Positions 11,443 through 23,050 of a DNA stretch of 64,000 nucleotides are shown here, in pieces. The position numbers and the translations under genes were made by a program. The notes under the pieces are model-generated. The model was not told where the DNA came from. It was given only the letters and a program-made list of their open reading frames with translations, and did not search any database. Position 1 is the stretch's first letter. Every line of letters begins with the position of its first letter. This DNA comes from Allantophomopsis cytisporea (taxonomy: Eukaryota > Ascomycota > Leotiomycetes > Phacidiales > Phacidiaceae): NCBI GenBank assembly GCA_024752435.1, contig CP103021.1:372001-436000 (forward strand), in the 5' to 3' direction.

Positions 11443-14385
11443 ATGTCATCCACGATATCTATACAAAGGCCTTATGTTGTGGCATCTATGCCACAACCTG
11501 TGAATCGCTCGTCAGGTCGCTATGTTGTCGGTGAAGTACACGGCGGCATGCCTGGCTCAAGGAAAAGAAAAAGAGCGGAGCTGGCGGTGGGAATTGATGG
11601 CGAGGGTGTCAACCTCTATGATGTATGATTCATTTACGGACCGAAAACCCATCTTTCTTCAATACTGACTCTCTCACAGGTTCAAGCATCAAGACTCGTT
11701 ACCTCTTACGCACTTCCTCCCCAGTCATCCTTCACTTGCGCACCACACTCGATTAGAACGGGCACCAGCAAGACTGGGATAGAGCGAAGAACTTATGTCT
11801 CAACGAAAGAATCGCATCCGTGTATTACGCTTTTCCGCGATTCCACAGGCGCGGACCGTGCTACACAAACCGCAACTATTTCACACCAACTGGAGGTCTC
11901 CGAAAGTCCTGTTGTCTACCTTGACACAGTCTCGCAAAGTTCCGTCGAAGGTGATGCACAAGCATATGATCTTCTTGTTGTGAGAGAGGATGGGGAAATC
12001 AAATGCCTTAGTGGGCTCGATTTGGAAGAGAAGTGGACTTCTCCAGCAACGGCAGTTGGCAAAGATGAGACAATGGCGACAATCAAGGGCCACAGAGTCG
12101 TATACGCCCAACTTACGAATGCTGCGACTGCGAGCAAGGGACTTTTCAAAGGCCGCCAGGACATTTTGGCCTCCTTTCCCCAAGAAATATCACAGGATGG
12201 ATTTAATCCAGAGATACTTGTTCTTATCACCAAGCCAGCCGATGCGGGCTCTCACCGAACAAGAATGCTGCATGTCGTTTCCTTCCCCCGCGAAAGCTCA
12301 TCTGTTAGCAAAGCTCGCTCTGTTCACAGTCTGTTTTCGACCAAACTCCCAAGGCCAGATAAGAAGCTTGTCACATCAACACAGACGTCATATGACCTCC
12401 ACACTGCATCTGGACTTTTGTTCGAACTCGCTGGCGAGTTTGTCAACACTTATTCTTTCACGGAAACATTCCCAGTTGTTCAGACTAAGCCTCTCGCAGA
12501 GCCCGCCGAGTCTTTCTTACGCCTCTCGAGTTCCTTCATTGTTACCTCCTCCAAAGACTCCATCAACATCTATAACTCAAGATACATGTCGCTACAATCC
12601 AGTATTCCTTTGGCAGCTACGAACCCATCCGAATCTAGCTCGCGCAAGCGCAAGTCCTTGGATGAACTCCCCGCCGAAGTTGGCCCATGCCAACTCTTGA
12701 CTTATTTCCAAAAGTCGAATACAATTGTCGCTCTTTCGGGTAGCGATTTGGTTGCTTTGCAGCTTGACACACAAGAAGACAGATCTGGCAAGAGACGCGC
12801 AACTGGACTCCTCATTGATGCGCTCGGATGTGGTGTGCAGCGACGCAAGACCACGACTGCACCTGCAAGTGAGATTCCTCTGGTTTCACTCGGAGCATAT
12901 TTGCCACGGGCTGATGACGAGACATGGGCCAAGAACACTGCGGACTTGGATATGGCTGTAGAGTCTCAAGACATTGAGCGCTTTGAGGCAATCCTGGCAG
13001 GGCACTTGAATATGGGACGGGACGAGACCGAGCTAGAGCTATGGCGGGCATCATCTAAGGGACAAAACGGTACTTCTGGTCCTCCAGTACAGGACCCATA
13101 TGGTTTAGTTTCTACCGATGGTGCGGTAGATTCCAAGCCAGTTCCTACATGGAAATGGCCACGTACGAGAAGAGGATACCCAGTTTACGATCAACGATGG
13201 GTCACATTTGCTCTAAGCAGAATTTTCAAATGGCAGAAGGAGACTTCCGAACTTGTAGTTGGCGAGGGCAGACTTGTAGCAGATTTCTACCCCCACAATG
13301 CCCTTCATTGGCTGATTGAGACTGGCAACTTGACCGTCTCGAATGTGGAGGCTGCTTTCAAGCATTATAAGCGCATGCCACTTAACCAATACATCCCGGC
13401 TGGCCAGCTGACCGACGCTCTTATTGAGCTTGACCCAGAGATGAGATTGCTCCTCAACTTCTTGACCAGCACTTTTCTTGGTGCCCCAGAACTTTTATAT
13501 GCTATCCGAAGTCTGATGCAAAGCCTGGAGATTTTTACAGAGAAGACTTCAGCGCCAGCACTGTTGACCGAGGGTCCTGGCTCGGATGAACTTGTCAATG
13601 GGGATGCTGAGGCCGCTATTGAGCGAGAAGAAGCGGAAGCTGAGGCTGCTCTGCAAATCGCTGAGTATCACCTTGGTGACGGATCTAGCATAAGGGGCCA
13701 GGCGCTGAGCCTTGCTTTGGCCAAGCTCTATACTCACCCGGCAGGTTCAATTGTGAAGGCACTACAGTCGACTCTTACTACCAACCAAACTGTATCATTG
13801 ATTCATCTCTTACGATTTGAACTTGCGAAGGGCTCGTGGACTGCTCGCTACTTAGATGCGGACCAAGTTGCTAGTGACGATACGGAGGCGTCAGATAACA
13901 CTATTATTCTCGTGTCCGGGCTACTAAACAACTGTGTTGACGCTATTGGTGCTGGAGGCTGGCTGTTCGGAGATGCAATGCTTGTGAATGGAGATCACTA
14001 CGAGTCCGAGGAGCTTATCGAGAGTTTGAAACTCGAAGTTAGTGCGGCATTGGAGGGCATCGAGGAAGCCGCATATCTGAAGGGTCTTACAGCGGAGATG
14101 GTACGCTTTGGCGAAGCTATCCAGCAGAGCATTCCTATTGATGAGCGGAAGAAGAAAACCGACACAGATAATGATATTCGTCAACCACGGAATGTACGTC
14201 CAGTACTTATTCCAACTGGAGACAAGGCAAGCGCTATGCTGCCATTTGGCATGAAGGCAGAGCAACAAATATCAAAGTATCGTGTTGGAGCTGGTGGAGA
14301 AGTCAAGGCTAGAAGCAAGCGTGATATTGGAAGACTGAAGTCCCAGAAGGTTGGGAAATACTCATTGGAGAGAATTGTCATTTAA
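11443..14385 (+). CDS. UTP8: Utp8-like protein, U3 snoRNP / t-UTP component
   Basis: Two exons, 11443-11622 and 11680-14385, encode 961 aa. The 57-nt intron falls after LYD (donor GTATGA, acceptor CACAG), and the frame is open throughout. The start is supported by the N-terminal pattern ISIQRPYVVASMPQPVN followed by SRKRKRAELAVGIDGEG, which resembles the opening of fungal Utp8 proteins. The first half is strand-rich and fits the Utp8 beta-propeller domain (including SFIVTSSKDSINIYNSRY). The second half is helical, with an acidic Glu/Ala-rich patch (EREEAEAEAALQIAEYH). In yeast, Utp8 belongs to the t-UTP/UtpA subcomplex that couples rDNA transcription to 18S pre-rRNA processing, and it has also been linked to tRNA export. 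It is divergent from ELG1. Identity rests on recognised family sequence. Confidence 0.85.
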
Positions 14386-14948
14386 GCGTCTAGAAAGAAA
14401 TACCAATTATGAAGTCATCAGCCGCATTGCAATTGGACATCGTGGGCTATGTCGCACTGAGTACGAGATATGCATGCATGGGCGCAGACTATATGCAGGC
14501 GCATTCTTCAAGCGAACAAATTACACCGAAACCCGAGGGCTGGGAGGCTGGGCGTCTGTTGACTTAGCCACCTCTTTGTGCAGCCTACAACCACTTGCAG
14601 ACGCCGACGTAGGCAGCTTACATATAATTACCAAAGCCAACAGAATATCTGCCCTCACGTGTTTATTGAGATACCAGAATGGTTTCTGGTTTCCTCCCGC
14701 CTCCCCACTTTGGGACCTGGCTGCTGCGTTGATATATCATCACCTTTTAACACAGCCTTGTTCACCTTAGAATTGCGACCCGTTTTGCGACCACTATTAC
14801 GGTTCCCTATAAGCATTTCATAGCCCTCATATAGACCCATTTTGCTTTACTTAGTTTCTGTACTTACAATTGTATATTCTTCGTTGAGAAAACCCAACCA
14901 TTCATTGATCGGGCGTTGATACCCTCGTCTCTGCACCATTGAAACAAG
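14386..14948. other. Intergenic region upstream of the HeLo-like/DUF8035 gene
   Basis: This 563-bp region holds the UTP8 3' UTR and the promoter and leader of the next gene. Short frames here (for example 14578-14823) are not protein-like. I see no repeat or RNA gene. Confidence 0.5.
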
Positions 14949-17306
14949 ATGTCTTTTGGAGCGTATGAGCCACAAACATCTTATCCGTTGATGATTTTGT
15001 ATTGACTAGCAGAAAACTAGATCCATCAGCGATATATTAATAATTGTCTCTTTCGCAAAGAAACTTGTTCGAAATTGCAAACAGGCTGGCGGCGAGTATG
15101 TTGAGGTGTCTGCCGAAGTGAACGCATTGCACTCGGTCCTCTCACACCTAAAGACCGAAATCGAAGATCCCGAGTCAATCCTTAATCGAAGAAACTCGAA
15201 GTCCTCCAGGGAGCTCCTTCATGTCATTGGGAACTGCGATGTCACTCTCAAACAGCTAGATGGCTTGCTGCAAAAGTATTATAATATTAATGGCGAGCCT
15301 GGAATGGCGAGGCTGTGGGACAGGGTGAGGTTTGGGGGAACAGAAATGGATGAATTGGCGGAGATAAGGATAAAATTGCTGAACCATAAGACTACTCTTA
15401 CGGTGTTTATGGATGCAATGCAGTTGAGGGAGTCGGGGAGGCTAGCTACGCAGATGAATGAACATGGGGACCATTTGGAGATTCACGGAGGACAGTTGCA
15501 GACTATCCTGGACAAAGTTGATGGAATTGCTGCAAGGATGGGACAACAGGCTGGAAGTAGAATGACAAACTACGACGACGACGATAAGGAAGTCTGGAAG
15601 CAGTTCAGAAGAGAGCTTATTCACGAAGGCTTTTCCAGTGAATTGTTGCACAAGTATAAGGATGTGTTGAGGCAGCACATCAAGGAACTTGATCAGAGAG
15701 GACTTCTCGATGAAATGCCACCAGACTCAGCTACGACAACTTCAAGTGGAATGGACCCTCAGACCTGGCTGAAAGACGTTCCAACCCAGCAAGATGCACC
15801 TCCTTCTTTTAATTCTCTTCACGATAGATCAGGAGATCCATCAATGAAAGAACAACTTTGGCGAGAGGAAGATACAAAATTCTTACAGTCGATGAAGAGC
15901 GAGCGTGCGAAAGGCCTAATGACGAACCATGACCGTGATCTCGATTTCTATGAGTAAGTATATCCATCATTATGATACCGCGTGCTGACCCAATGACAGC
16001 AACGCGCAATATCATAGGTCAGATCCCGATGATAAGCCCAGTCATACTTCGCCACTTATAGTGAACACACATCTCATTCCAGATAGAAGAGGCTCTGGGA
16101 GCCTTAGAACCAAAGGCGGAGTAAATGGAGGCTCAAACTCGTCGCCATCGACAACCGCAAAAGATATAGCCCCTCCCATCATGAGTACTGCCGATCTCAT
16201 CCTTTCGAATGGATCTGATCATGAACCTTCACGTACTACCACCAGATCTCCTCGACCAGGACCTTCAAGGCTACAAGTGCGTTTCGACGAGTCGGATAAA
16301 GCTCACTCGCCATCTATCTCACTAATAAGTATGAGAAGTCAAGCATCTTTTGCAGACAACGATCGGCCTCGAAAAGCTACTGCTCCACCAAGCCCTCAAA
16401 CCCTCTCACCAAGTATTCCAGTATCCGGAACATCGCCATCAAGCAGATCAATAGACCTCTCCGAATCTGCTCTGAGAGGTACACAAAAGCTTGCGCCGGA
16501 TGAATATGGCCACCAGATTCCACCTGATGCGAAATGGACTCGTATCAAGCGAAGCCTTGTCAGCACAGAAGTCTTGGATCAGGAGGGCATGAGATATGAA
16601 GCGTAGGTCAAGCATTTGTTCAGTTGGACCAGTCTGCTGACAAGCTCTTAGTCGTCCCGAATTCGTAGCTGTGCTCGGAATCCTTACTCGTGACAAGATT
16701 GCAGACCTAGCAGAGCGTTCACACGCCGTCCGCGAAGCACGCCGAGCTCGACGCCCAAGTGCGACTCCACAAAGACCACCACAGCCGCCACGACCCGTTT
16801 CTCGTCACAAACCCCATTCCCGTCACGGTCGAGACACTTCCTCCGACGAAGATTACGACGAATTTTCATCGTCCTCTGACGACAATGTGCGCCATTCTCG
16901 TTCACGACGCAAGGAATCTCGAAAAGAGCCTCGACCACACACTCAAGTGATTCCTATCCAACGACCTGTCTCGCAACAATACCCACCTGTCCAGCAACAG
17001 GGGCAGTCGAACTGGTTGAATCCACCACAACAGGGCTACTCCCATCAGCCGCACCCAAATAGCTGGTCTCCAGGTGCTCAGAGTCATTCGCAATATGGTC
17101 AATCAACACAGTATACGCCACCGAACCAGGACAATAGAAACCAGGACAATAGACACCAGGGAAATGGCACTGGCACTCAAGGTAACAATCGCAGGAGAGA
17201 ACCGAGGAGGGGCTGGAGAGATAATCTGGCCGCTGCTGGGATTGGTGGTGCCGCTGCCAGCTTCATTTCTGTTTTGAGCGAGACGGTTGCTGATTTAGAT
17301 ATTTGA
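14949..17306 (+). CDS. HeLo-like N-terminal and DUF8035 domain protein
   Basis: Exons 14949-14962, 15021-15953, 16000-16602 and 16652-17306 give 734 aa. The first exon (MSFGA, split codon) was found by extending the large ORF back to a hydrophobic N-terminus. MSFGASISDILIIVSFAKKL followed by a helical region to about residue 110 is typical of the fungal N-terminal (HeLo-like/NACHT-N) domain found on STAND and related proteins. Next come a helical middle, a disordered Ser/Pro-rich stretch, and a conserved block around PDAKWTRIKRSLVSTEVLD to ILTRDKIADLAERSHAVR that matches my recollection of DUF8035. A Gln/Asn/Pro-rich region with NQDNRNQDNRHQGN repeats follows. The tail has a Gly/Ala-rich hydrophobic helix (LAAAGIGGAAASFISVL), a possible membrane segment. 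No nucleotide-binding domain is present. Function is unknown; HeLo-type domains are often tied to fungal cell death or immunity. Confidence 0.8.
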
Positions 17307-17849
17307 TCTTTCTGCGTTGTGTTGTACAAAGTTTATTTCAAGATTAAGTCAATTTAGCGATTATCACTCGAAACCAAGCCTTCAATCGATTTTGATTCAA
17401 TCGCAGAATAGGTCATTACAATCATGCACTGCAGATGAGTTAGTTCAAGAGAGGCTGTGGATTGGGCGAATAGGAAAGTTAAGTTCATCAGATGTGCTGT
17501 TTGCTTTCTCAAAGGTATCAATCTGGAAGAATCATCCCGCTTGCCAAGGTGTCATCATCGGCTTGGCTCGTCGCTATCTCGCCATAATCGACTGCACTGT
17601 AGTCGTGACATTATGGACACTGGGAATATAGCTACATTCACTTGGATCGCTTCATCGCAGAATATCAGCGGCTTTCAATCCTCGAGAAATGATAATTTCT
17701 CGGGTAGTCATAATTTATAATTGCACAAAGCTTTCTAGAAATGGAAGCCAACATCATGATGAGGTATATGACATAAAGTGACTCTAGATTTCTAGTTCTA
17801 AATTGGTTCTAAAATGATTCGTTCATCAGTACACGGGTTGCCTTATTCA
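17307..17849. other. Intergenic region between convergent gene ends
   Basis: This 543-bp AT-rich spacer holds the 3' ends of the DUF8035 gene (+) and the sugar transporter (-). Two overlapping short plus-strand frames (17317-17720) show no recognisable protein. I see no repeat. Confidence 0.5.
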
Positions 17850-19506
17850 TTACAAGTCACCCTTCCCACCCTTCCCGTCCTTACCAACAATCTCAACGTT
17901 TTGAGTCTCCACAACCACTTGACCCAAAATAATCTCGTCAAAATGAACTTCCCCATCAAAGACAACACTCACCTCCTCCAGCGTCATACCTCGAGTCTCA
18001 GGGAAGTAAAACCACATAATAACACATTCAATCAAACACCACATAGCGGAAATAAGATAGAAACCCCAACCAGACCAGTCCATAGCATATGGAATGACAT
18101 AAGTGTTGAAGAAAGCAGCCAAGTAAAGGCAAGAATTGTAAGCAGAGAGACCATTTCCGCGCAACGAATAAGAAAGCACTTCGATTGGGTACAGATATGA
18201 GAGTGGTGTCCAGACCACGGAATAACAGCCGTAGAAGAAGAATATAAGGAAGACGATGGCGGCAGAAGCTTCGCTATTATCGGAACCGTAGTATAACTTT
18301 GTTAGGATGGCCATTAATATCAGTGAAAAGGCCATAAGAGATGTTGAGCCTTGGAAAGCCGTACGTCGCCCAACACTATCAATGTAGATACTGCCAATTA
18401 CTGCGCAGATGAGGTTCCATACTGAGAGCCCAATGTTGATTGCTAGTTGGGTGTTGGTGTCAGTTACACCAGCTGTATCGAGAACGGTGCCGAGATAGTA
18501 GGATATCGTGTTGTTACCACTAAGTTGGCAGAATACTATTAAAAAGTTAGTTACTTGAACCCAAATCATGATGCTCGGCGTAATTACCTCCAACAGCTAA
18601 GACGACTCCCAGCCTCCAGCGGTTTGGCTTTCCCTTGACCAAAGCCTTGAACTCTGTCTTCTGTACTGTCTTTTCGAAATCTAGTGTCTGTCGGATTTCC
18701 TCGAACTCAAGTGCTACAAGCGGGGAGTTTGGATCGCCACCGCCGTGATACTTGATGAGTACTGCCCGTGCCTCTTCGTGTCGGTCTTGATACATAAGCC
18801 ATCGAGGGCTCTCCGGTATGAATGGAAGTGGTATAAGACACAACACAGATGGGATAAATTGAAGGAGTGAAGGTAAGCGCCAACACCATGTATTTGTGAT
18901 ATATTGACTCCCGAATGTCACCACGGCTGCCAAGATTCCTCCCACGTACCAAAAGGCGCCGTACAAACTGGTAAGTTGTGCTCTGTATCTCGGATGAGAC
19001 ACTTCGGAAACGTACCTGCAGTTAGTTAGCATGATGTTTGATTCAAGGTCATGTGAATCTATATATGAAGCAATCTGGAGATCGTGGGGTTCTGCAAATT
19101 ATGAGAATTTTACTTACGCAGGAGCAGCTACACTACCGAGAGTGATACTGATTCCGACAATAAATCTGCCAACAACAAACATGGCTTCATGAATAGCAGC
19201 ACCTTGGATAGTGGCTCCTAGAATCGCTGTGAGAGCAGTGACAGCCATTCCCCATTTCCGTCCATATTTGTCGGGTATGTAACCACCAATTGGCATTGCT
19301 ACCACCGACCCGAGACTCACAATAGCCACATTGAGAGACAGAAGCGCAGTTGAGAGCTTGAAATAGTCCTCATATGCCGGGAGGATCTGGAGACCGTTCA
19401 TCATTGAGGAGTCGTAGCCTTGGGTCGCGCTATTGGCTGTAGCTACGAAGCACACAGTGGCCAGCATGAAGAGGCCATTACGGTCTAATTTCGAGGAGGT
19501 CGACAT
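17850..19506 (-). CDS. MFS sugar transporter (lactose/hexose permease type)
   Basis: Exons 19506-19118, 19015-18588 and 18535-17850 give a 500-residue protein, the usual length for fungal sugar porters. Twelve hydrophobic segments can be seen. Family signatures are present: PDKYGRKWGM in the loop after TM2, PESPRWLMYQDRHEEA at the central loop, SVGRRTAF in the second half, and PETRGMTLEEV after TM12. Together they place it in the sugar porter family (TC 2.A.1.1) of the plasma membrane. Its closest style is the lactose permease/hexose transporter group, but the substrate cannot be read from sequence. I chose the ATG at 19506 because the frame upstream has only a GTG. A TATA element lies about 80 bp upstream, which suggests regulated expression. 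No linked glycosidase is seen. Confidence 0.88.
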
Positions 19507-19582
19507 TTTCGACGGCAGTAACGAGGAATTGGGCACAGCTCAGCAATGCCAGAAGTCCTGCTCCATATGGCTTCTATTGCTG

Positions 19583-19589
19583 TTTTATA
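19583..19589 (-). promoter_or_regulatory. TATA box of the MFS sugar transporter
   Basis: On the minus strand this reads TATAAAA, 77-83 bp upstream of the transporter ATG. It is a canonical TATA element in the right place for a short 5' leader. Confidence 0.55.
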
Positions 19590-20716
19590 AGGTCGTTGTC
19601 AAAAACCTTACATACCCACATACCACCCTTGAGATACACCACACTGGAAGACGTTAAGATAAGATAGGTAGCAGCGGAAAGCTACCTTACACCTGTCACT
19701 CCACAAGTGTCCATCCATATCAGCGCCAATCGGTCTTTCATGCCGCTTCTTTCCCTGAATTTCGTGTCTGGCGTTGACAGATCCCTTGCTGGTATCGAGG
19801 TTACTTTGCGTCTGCCATGATAATGTGTTCTGGGCGTCTCCATGGGCGTGCACGTTCGGAGCTGATTGCTGGGCGTCATTATTGCACGCGGCGCAATGTC
19901 GATAAGCATTTTGTACTGCGTATACCTGCATATGCATGCACTTCAAAAGTGGAGAGTTATCTGAGTATGCTGGGTCACCACTCAAGATTCTATTGGAGAT
20001 CTACGGTACAAGATAGGTATTTTGGTGGAGTTGCAGATTTGGCGTAATTACCACCTAGACAGCCATGATAGCTTTTTGCGATTAGAATAGCAATGATATC
20101 ATTCAGCTCTGTAGTTAGAACATCATTGTCGATGCTGAATCTCCCACTGGATTTATTGATAATGTATTCCAAGATTTTCTGAAAACTGTACTAATCAATA
20201 TATAGTTGCACAGATGCAGCGATTCCAGAAATGTTCTTGGCGTGAGAACTTGTGTGAAGGTCACTTGGTTGTTTGTCCCCATACACTGGTAGACCACTCC
20301 TCTGCGGACACATATTCAATATTTATTTCCCCAAAAATGGTCATCTGGACACCCAATTCGAACATTCAGAAATGCGTTGTGGGTTAAGCGTTTCTGGGAC
20401 CGACCAAATCGTCTATGCCGTTTTCATGCGATCAACTCGCGTGCGGATAGCTTCCCAACTGCTACTTTTAGTCCTGCGTCTACAAACGTATTGCTCTACC
20501 AAGGGTTGCTCTCCGTTACCGCTGATACTATATCTAAAAACGCTGGATCAAGTACATTGTCTTCATTGTTCGCCATTTAATGGACATTCTGAAGGCCTGT
20601 CAACTACGGCCTCTAGCCCCTTCATATCCAAGTGCAATTGTCTAGATATCAATGAATGCTAACATGATTGCAAGATTTCATTTTAGGATGTAGCACCAAA
20701 GGCCTAAGACCAACTG
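19590..20716. other. Intergenic region between divergent transporter and secreted-protein genes
   Basis: About 1.1 kb shared by the upstream regions of the sugar transporter (-) and the secreted protein (+). Several 60-130-residue frames occur on both strands but none is recognisable, and their composition looks random. I found no repeats or RNA genes. Confidence 0.45.
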
Positions 20717-20723
20717 TATAAAG
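20717..20723 (+). promoter_or_regulatory. TATA box of the secreted six-Cys protein gene
   Basis: TATAAAG lies 100 bp upstream of the ATG at 20817 and is followed by a pyrimidine-rich stretch and a short leader. Such strong TATA promoters are common on regulated fungal genes. The assignment is by position only. Confidence 0.5.
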
Positions 20724-20816
20724 GTCAGTAGGCACAAGCTTCTCGCATTTCTACAGTTGTATCATTCAATCATTCCAGGTTCAATCTGCAAATCAAGATT
20801 GCAGCGCCAGACAATC

Positions 20817-21446
20817 ATGAAGTTCTCTTCGTTTGTCCTCCCAGTTACCTTGGGTCTCATCAGCGTCGTGAGTCAAACAATAACTGCGTTATTAGAATTC
20901 GAAAAGTAGGAGGGAGGACTGATAATCGCAGACTGACGCATGGCTCTTCCCAAACCCTCTCGACCTCTTCATGAAGAAACGTCCGATGAGAGTAGATCCC
21001 ACGTCCTTCAAACCAGATATCCACCTCATCAATGGACCAAACGGGACAGAGGCTTACTACTGCACCCATGACCAGTCTTGGGCTTATAGGATTCGAGAGG
21101 GAGTCAAACACTTACATCGACACGAGGCGCCGTGCATTATCCCAGCCTCAGGAACCACTCGAGTCAGCTGCTCTCATAATTCTGCCATCTATGTGCTCAA
21201 TGATGTACGTACTCTCATTCAACTGACTTTCTTTGTTCACTGCCTTGATTTGGGTATTACGAAATTGCTGATCATTGCGAACAGAGAGAGGAAGAACTGA
21301 AGCTGAATTGCAATGAGATTGCTGAGATGGGGGAGGATATCCTCGATCAATGCAAGTGGACTAATCCTGGATATGCTCCACAGGTTGGGGGCCATTATTC
21401 GAACAATAAGAACTGGACCGTCGAGGTTAGATACGACCCATGTTAG
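20817..21446 (+). CDS. Small secreted cysteine-rich protein (candidate effector)
   Basis: Exons 20817-20867, 20932-21204 and 21285-21446 join in phase to encode 161 aa. Exon 1 encodes a classic signal peptide core (MKFSSFVLPVTLGLISV) and is spliced right at its end; cleavage is likely after ...TDA (about residue 20). The mature part has six cysteines (61, 85, 97, 117, 131 and the final residue 161), an even number consistent with three disulfides, and two N-glycosylation sequons (NGT, NWT). A Kex2-like KKR occurs at 32-34 but is followed by Pro, so processing is doubtful. The layout C...C.H.S....ND......C..IA...I...C followed by VGGHYSNNKNWTVEVR..C resembles a widespread class of fungal small secreted proteins with no enzymatic role known to me. 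Secretion is well supported; function is not. Confidence 0.85.
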
Positions 21447-21724
21447 GATCGATGATGGAAATCCTCTAAGGAGAGTGAGCGATGTGGAGTTTGGGATACG
21501 AAAATAAGGGGATACATTACCCAACTAGAATATATGATAGGAGTCGGTTTGTATTGAATTTACTTCTCAAAAAGGTGTGAAATTGGCCGGCTTTTGAACA
21601 TGATAAGTGGAATTTCCGCGTGAGCCAAGAGAGCCTTTAATAATTGACTGAGTTGAGATAATCGTTTCATACCTGAGTAACAAAAAATGCTGACCAGACC
21701 AAGTCGACGCACTCCATCGTCAAC

Positions 21725-23050
21725 TTATTGCATGACTTTCCTCAATCGCTCCTTCTCCTCTTCTCCACCGAAGATGCACTCAATTCCCCTCCTAGCTAGA
21801 GCCTTCAAATCTTCTTGTCCGAGACCAAAGTGCTCCGCAACGAGTTCATACTCATTCGACAAAGGACTCCCAAAGACACCAACATCATCCGTCTATCATG
21901 ATTAGCCACAGTCCCAAGCTCCCAACGCAGATTCCCCTTAAATTTTCACACAGGGAGCAAGAAACAGAGCGGATAGACTTACACAAATAGCTACTGGGAC
22001 ATTCTTACTCGACCATTCACCGAAATGATGATCAGAGTACGTTCCAGTTATCATCTTAGCATGGACATTACAACTCAAGCACAACTCCAGGCCCAACCCT
22101 CTCTTCAAAATCTCTTCTTTAATGACCTCGGGAACATGAATCACATGTCCTAACCTCTGTGGTCCCCAGCTCAACAGTTCCCTCAACTCCTCAACACTGC
22201 TCGTCTTCTCCGCTTCTGCGAAGTGCATCGTGATATGCAAGCCCGCATTCCTAGCAGCTTCAAACGCCGGCGCGAGATGAGTAATAGGAGTCGCTGAAGG
22301 GTCGCCGCACAGGTCAATGCCGACAACGCCTTTGCCTTGGAATTCCTTGGCCAAATCAACGACTTCAAGGGCCTGTTGGAGAGAGTTACGGCGATCGATG
22401 GAGAGAATGAGGTTGGTGGTCATAGAAGGTTTGGTTGGGGAGCTGGAGATGCAGTCAAGAATAGTGGAAAGGTATTGCAACTTGCTCAGAGTCATAGAGC
22501 CTGACTGAAATCCGCGTGGCGTTGTGCGCAGCTCCAAATAAACTACATTTTCCGCGGCGAAGTCTTCCAGTACGGAGTTGGTGGATTCAATAAGCGCCGG
22601 TAGGTCGTCGATTAGGTGATAGATGTATTTGGAAAAGAGAGGGAAGAAACTTCAGGGGGCTTTTGTAAGTTCACATGTATGATACGATATCGTATGACCT
22701 TGAAATGAAAAGCACAAGGTGAAATACCCCAGCTTTGTAAATCATGTGAGAGAAAGGGAAATTTCATGAAACTCACGTCGTTAGATCATAATCATATTTA
22801 TCCACTGGCATTTCTACCAAGGGATCTTCAAGGTGCATGGACGGAGATGCATCCTTTTTCCGCTGCCATATTCGATGCATGCATTGACGACTGATGCTCC
22901 CGCTCAGATGGGCGTGTAACTGTTGATATTCAGCCTTATGCCATGGAGCTGGGGTGACTCGCTAGATCTTCGGCATATGGATTGAAAGGGTCCAGACTGT
23001 ACCTCGATTTTGGGTAGCGCCCTGGTGAATTCTCCTATTCCAGTTTCCAT
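21725..23050 (-). CDS. N6-methyl-AMP deaminase (adenosine deaminase-like, ADAL)
   Basis: Exons 23050-23003, 22919-22777, 22649-21983 and 21892-21725 give 341 aa; all phases close. The metal- and substrate-binding motifs of the adenosine/AMP deaminase fold appear in order: LPKIELHAHLSGSIS (first metal-binding HxH, split by intron 1), GVVGIDLCGDP, HFAEAE (metal His and catalytic Glu), RLGHVIHV, ELCLSCNVHAKM, and TDDVGVFGSPLSNEY (metal Asp and partner Asp) at the start of the last exon. HAHLSGSIS rather than HCHLEGTL favours the ADAL branch, which removes methylamine from N6-methyl-AMP to give IMP, over fungal adenine deaminase Aah1. A cytosolic purine-salvage or modified-nucleotide clearing role is inferred from family. 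No domain is missing. Confidence 0.88.

Noticed and set aside
11990..12700. 236-residue plus-strand ORF
   Set aside because: Shadow of UTP8 in a neighbouring frame; the true frame is open across the whole exon and carries family motifs.
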